Positions 62,438 to 64,000 of a stretch of 64,000 nucleotides of DNA are shown in pieces. The notes below the pieces were generated by a model, which saw only the letters and a program-made list of their open reading frames with translations, was not told the DNA's origin and did no database searches. Every line of letters starts with the position of its first letter. Positions within the stretch are counted from its first letter, which is position 1. A program made the translations under genes and the position numbers. This DNA is from Litoditis marina (taxonomy: Eukaryota > Nematoda > Chromadorea > Rhabditida > Rhabditidae), in NCBI GenBank assembly GCA_964036275.1, contig CAXIWQ010000049.1, positions 100,520-164,519 on the forward strand. Direction: 5' to 3'.

Positions 62438-62517
62438 GTGCAGTTCGTTTCGGCTCCGACTCTCTACGAAACTACACTGGCTAGCGGTCGAGCCTCATCA
62501 GGAGAGCCCGCTAGCCA
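62438..62517 (-). ncRNA. Hammerhead-type self-cleaving ribozyme, non-circularly permuted
   Basis: Minus strand, 5' to 3'. A 10-bp hairpin stem (62517-62508 with 62487-62478, TGGCTAGCGG/CCGCTAGCCA, perfect) encloses CTCTC, the core CTGATGA (62501-62495) and GGCTC (62494-62490). A second hairpin stem (62477-62466 with 62448-62438, 11 bp with one bulged U and one G-U) encloses A62465, GAGAG (62464-62460), TCG, GAGCC (62456-62452) and GAA (62451-62449). CTCTC pairs with GAGAG (stem I), GGCTC with GAGCC (stem II), and the second hairpin stem is stem III. All canonical hammerhead features follow: C3-U-G-A-U-G-A9, G10.1-C11.1, G12-A-A14, A15.1-U16.1, H17 = A. Cleavage is predicted between 62465 and 62464. 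The strand order is not a circular permutation of type I, II or III; the core forms by loop-loop pairing. Activity is inferred. Confidence 0.82.
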
Positions 62518-62847
62518 TAAATTTGGAATATATATTGAATTATTTATTTCTACAAATTATCAAAAAGAAACGTTGTTAAAATTCAACTAAGAGTAGCTAA
62601 TCTATTTTAATTAAATCTTACAGTTGTTATGTCCTATTTTAAAAGCTATCAGATTCTATAAATGTAAAGCAAAACTACGGTCGAATGAAAAACTAATGTT
62701 TGTCCTTTCTATTTATATCCACATTTGCGCGGTTTGTTGTTGTTTTTTCATCGACCTTATCAATAGTAGCTTCCCATGAGCAAGACTGAGGTAACAATGT
62801 CTGGTGTGTTCTAAGAAACGGTGGTATTGGTGGGAAACAAACACATT
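62518..62847. other. Unique AT-rich DNA upstream (minus strand) of the ribozyme
   Basis: No exon, TIR or repeat is recognised. The host transcript of the ribozyme cannot be identified from this stretch. Confidence 0.35.
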
Positions 62848-62870
62848 AGATAAAAGAGGGAGAGAGAGAG

Positions 62871-62965
<95 letters not shown>

Positions 62966-63157
62966 GCGACAGGGGAGAGAGGGGGAGGAAGAAGAAGGAG
63001 GTGGAGAGGCGGACAAGTGAGAGGGAGCAGTGAAAGAGAGAGGCATTTGCCTGTTAATCATGTCAGAACACCCATATTCCGTAGATTGTCTAATCTCTCT
63101 CTCTCTCTCTGTTTCTCTCTCTATTTCGTTCTCTCTCTCTCTCTCTCTCCCTCTTTA
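62848..63157. repeat. (GA)n and (CT)n tracts facing each other
   Basis: A (GA)n tract at 62848-62962 is followed by about 125 bp of mixed sequence and a (CT)n tract at 63089-63157. The two tracts are complementary, so a single strand can fold back over tens of base pairs. Confidence 0.92.
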
Positions 63158-64000
63158 GCGACGCACAACTTTTCCCATCACTCAAATGTTTCATCGGAAT
63201 ATTCATGGGAGGGTGTTAACAATCCGTGAGAGCAAAGTTTCGGCTGCTTAGATCTACTGCGACTGAGATAATTCAAAAACAAGAGTAAACCGTTTTTCTC
63301 AGTGTCATAGGGAAGTTTGAAATTTCGATTCAAGTTGATCATTTTTGTAAGAAAGATTATTATTCTCTCTCAAACTTACAAATATGATATGTTTCTCAGT
63401 GGAATATCAGTTATAGGGTACGCTCTTTCGGAGCCAGTCGATGCGGTGTTTGTTGCACTTTCCCGCTGGGTTTGTAGTTTGATCACCGTTACGTTGTGTA
63501 GTTTGATCACTGTGGTCGAACATTATGATGTGTGAAACTACAAAGGTCAGAAGTCACTCCTATTATGTTGGGTCGGAATGAACTGCAGTTTTGTTGAGAT
63601 ACATATAGTTTCCCCACTGTTAACGAAAACTGAAACTTTTATTGTAAGATTTTTCGAGGCTTGTGATAAAATAGGCCAGATTTGATTTCATTTCATTCTT
63701 AAAGAAAATCCTCGATATTTTGGAAAACAATAACTATTTTACCAACAATTGGTTTAGTTTCCATTTAAGCGTGCCCCACTGTCGCACGCATTTTACTTAA
63801 TAGATGGCATATTGGTTTCGGTGGTTGGATGTCCGCATGGCAAAGATTGAATAATTGGAAAACAAAATTCACAGTTGTTATTATTATTGCTGCTCAATGA
63901 AGTTAGCACACTCAATAATTGATGTTGTTCGATTCTTTTCATTATTGTTATTGTTTGATTGAAAAAGTTTACTTATCAAGTTATAATACCTGAAAGTTCT
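63158..64000. other. Unique AT-rich DNA to window end
   Basis: No gene is recognised; open frames are short and unsupported. It includes the foldback at 63471-63544. Confidence 0.35.
63471..63544. repeat. Small foldback with TTTGTAGTTTGATCAC ends
   Basis: TTTGTAGTTTGATCAC (63471-63486) pairs imperfectly with GTGTGAAACTACAAA (63530-63544), and TGTAGTTTGATCAC is also repeated directly at 63495-63508. The ends resemble those of the foldback at 33346-33416. Confidence 0.6.

Noticed and set aside
62438..62517. A standard type I, II or III hammerhead at this locus
   Set aside because: The three core strands occur in the order A-B-C, whereas any circular permutation requires A-C-B; only a pseudoknotted layout uses all the helices.

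Overview
The window looks like an invertebrate nuclear genome, most probably a rhabditid (Caenorhabditis-like) nematode. The grounds are short spliced exons with GTRAGT donors and TTTCAG/TTCCAG acceptors, AT-rich intergenic DNA, a CR1/Jockey-type LINE, and lack of any prokaryotic gene organisation. The species assignment is inference. About half of the window is satellite DNA.

Layout. 1-2290: unique DNA with a tRNA-like sequence, a CACGTG-rich stretch and a small tandem repeat. 2294-12960: array of a ~158-bp satellite in one orientation, ending at a 200-N assembly gap. 13161-33857: a ~20.7-kb island of ordinary sequence. 33858-56972: the same satellite in the opposite orientation (~23 kb). 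56973-64000: purine-rich simple repeats, degenerate local repeats and one structured RNA candidate.

The island contains a decayed, frameshifted LINE (minus strand, 17.3-20.1 kb), two copies of a 1197-bp near-identical repeat (14268-15464 and 22363-23559), two local tandem duplications, and two convergent multi-exon genes. The first (plus, 24653-28714, 15 exons reconstructed here) encodes an N-terminal THAP zinc finger, a Cys/His finger and a DDE-transposase-like core, with one in-frame TGA near its 3' end. The second (minus, 29074-30371, 3 exons, 209 residues, intact) encodes a stand-alone copy of the zinc-binding 'ballast' domain known from the cytoplasmic tail of vertebrate P2X7 receptors. 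Together they may be the two genes of a Kolobok-like DNA transposon or its domesticated descendant; no terminal inverted repeats were found to prove a mobile unit. An unrecognised spliced gene (21426-23737) lies just upstream and its last donor is in phase with an acceptor immediately before the THAP start.

The most striking signal is at 62438-62517 (minus strand): every conserved nucleotide of the hammerhead ribozyme core and all three helices are present, but the three strands occur in an order that is not a circular permutation of any standard hammerhead. Two hairpins would build the catalytic core by pairing their loops (a pseudoknot). It is the strongest candidate here for an unusual, possibly undescribed, functional element.
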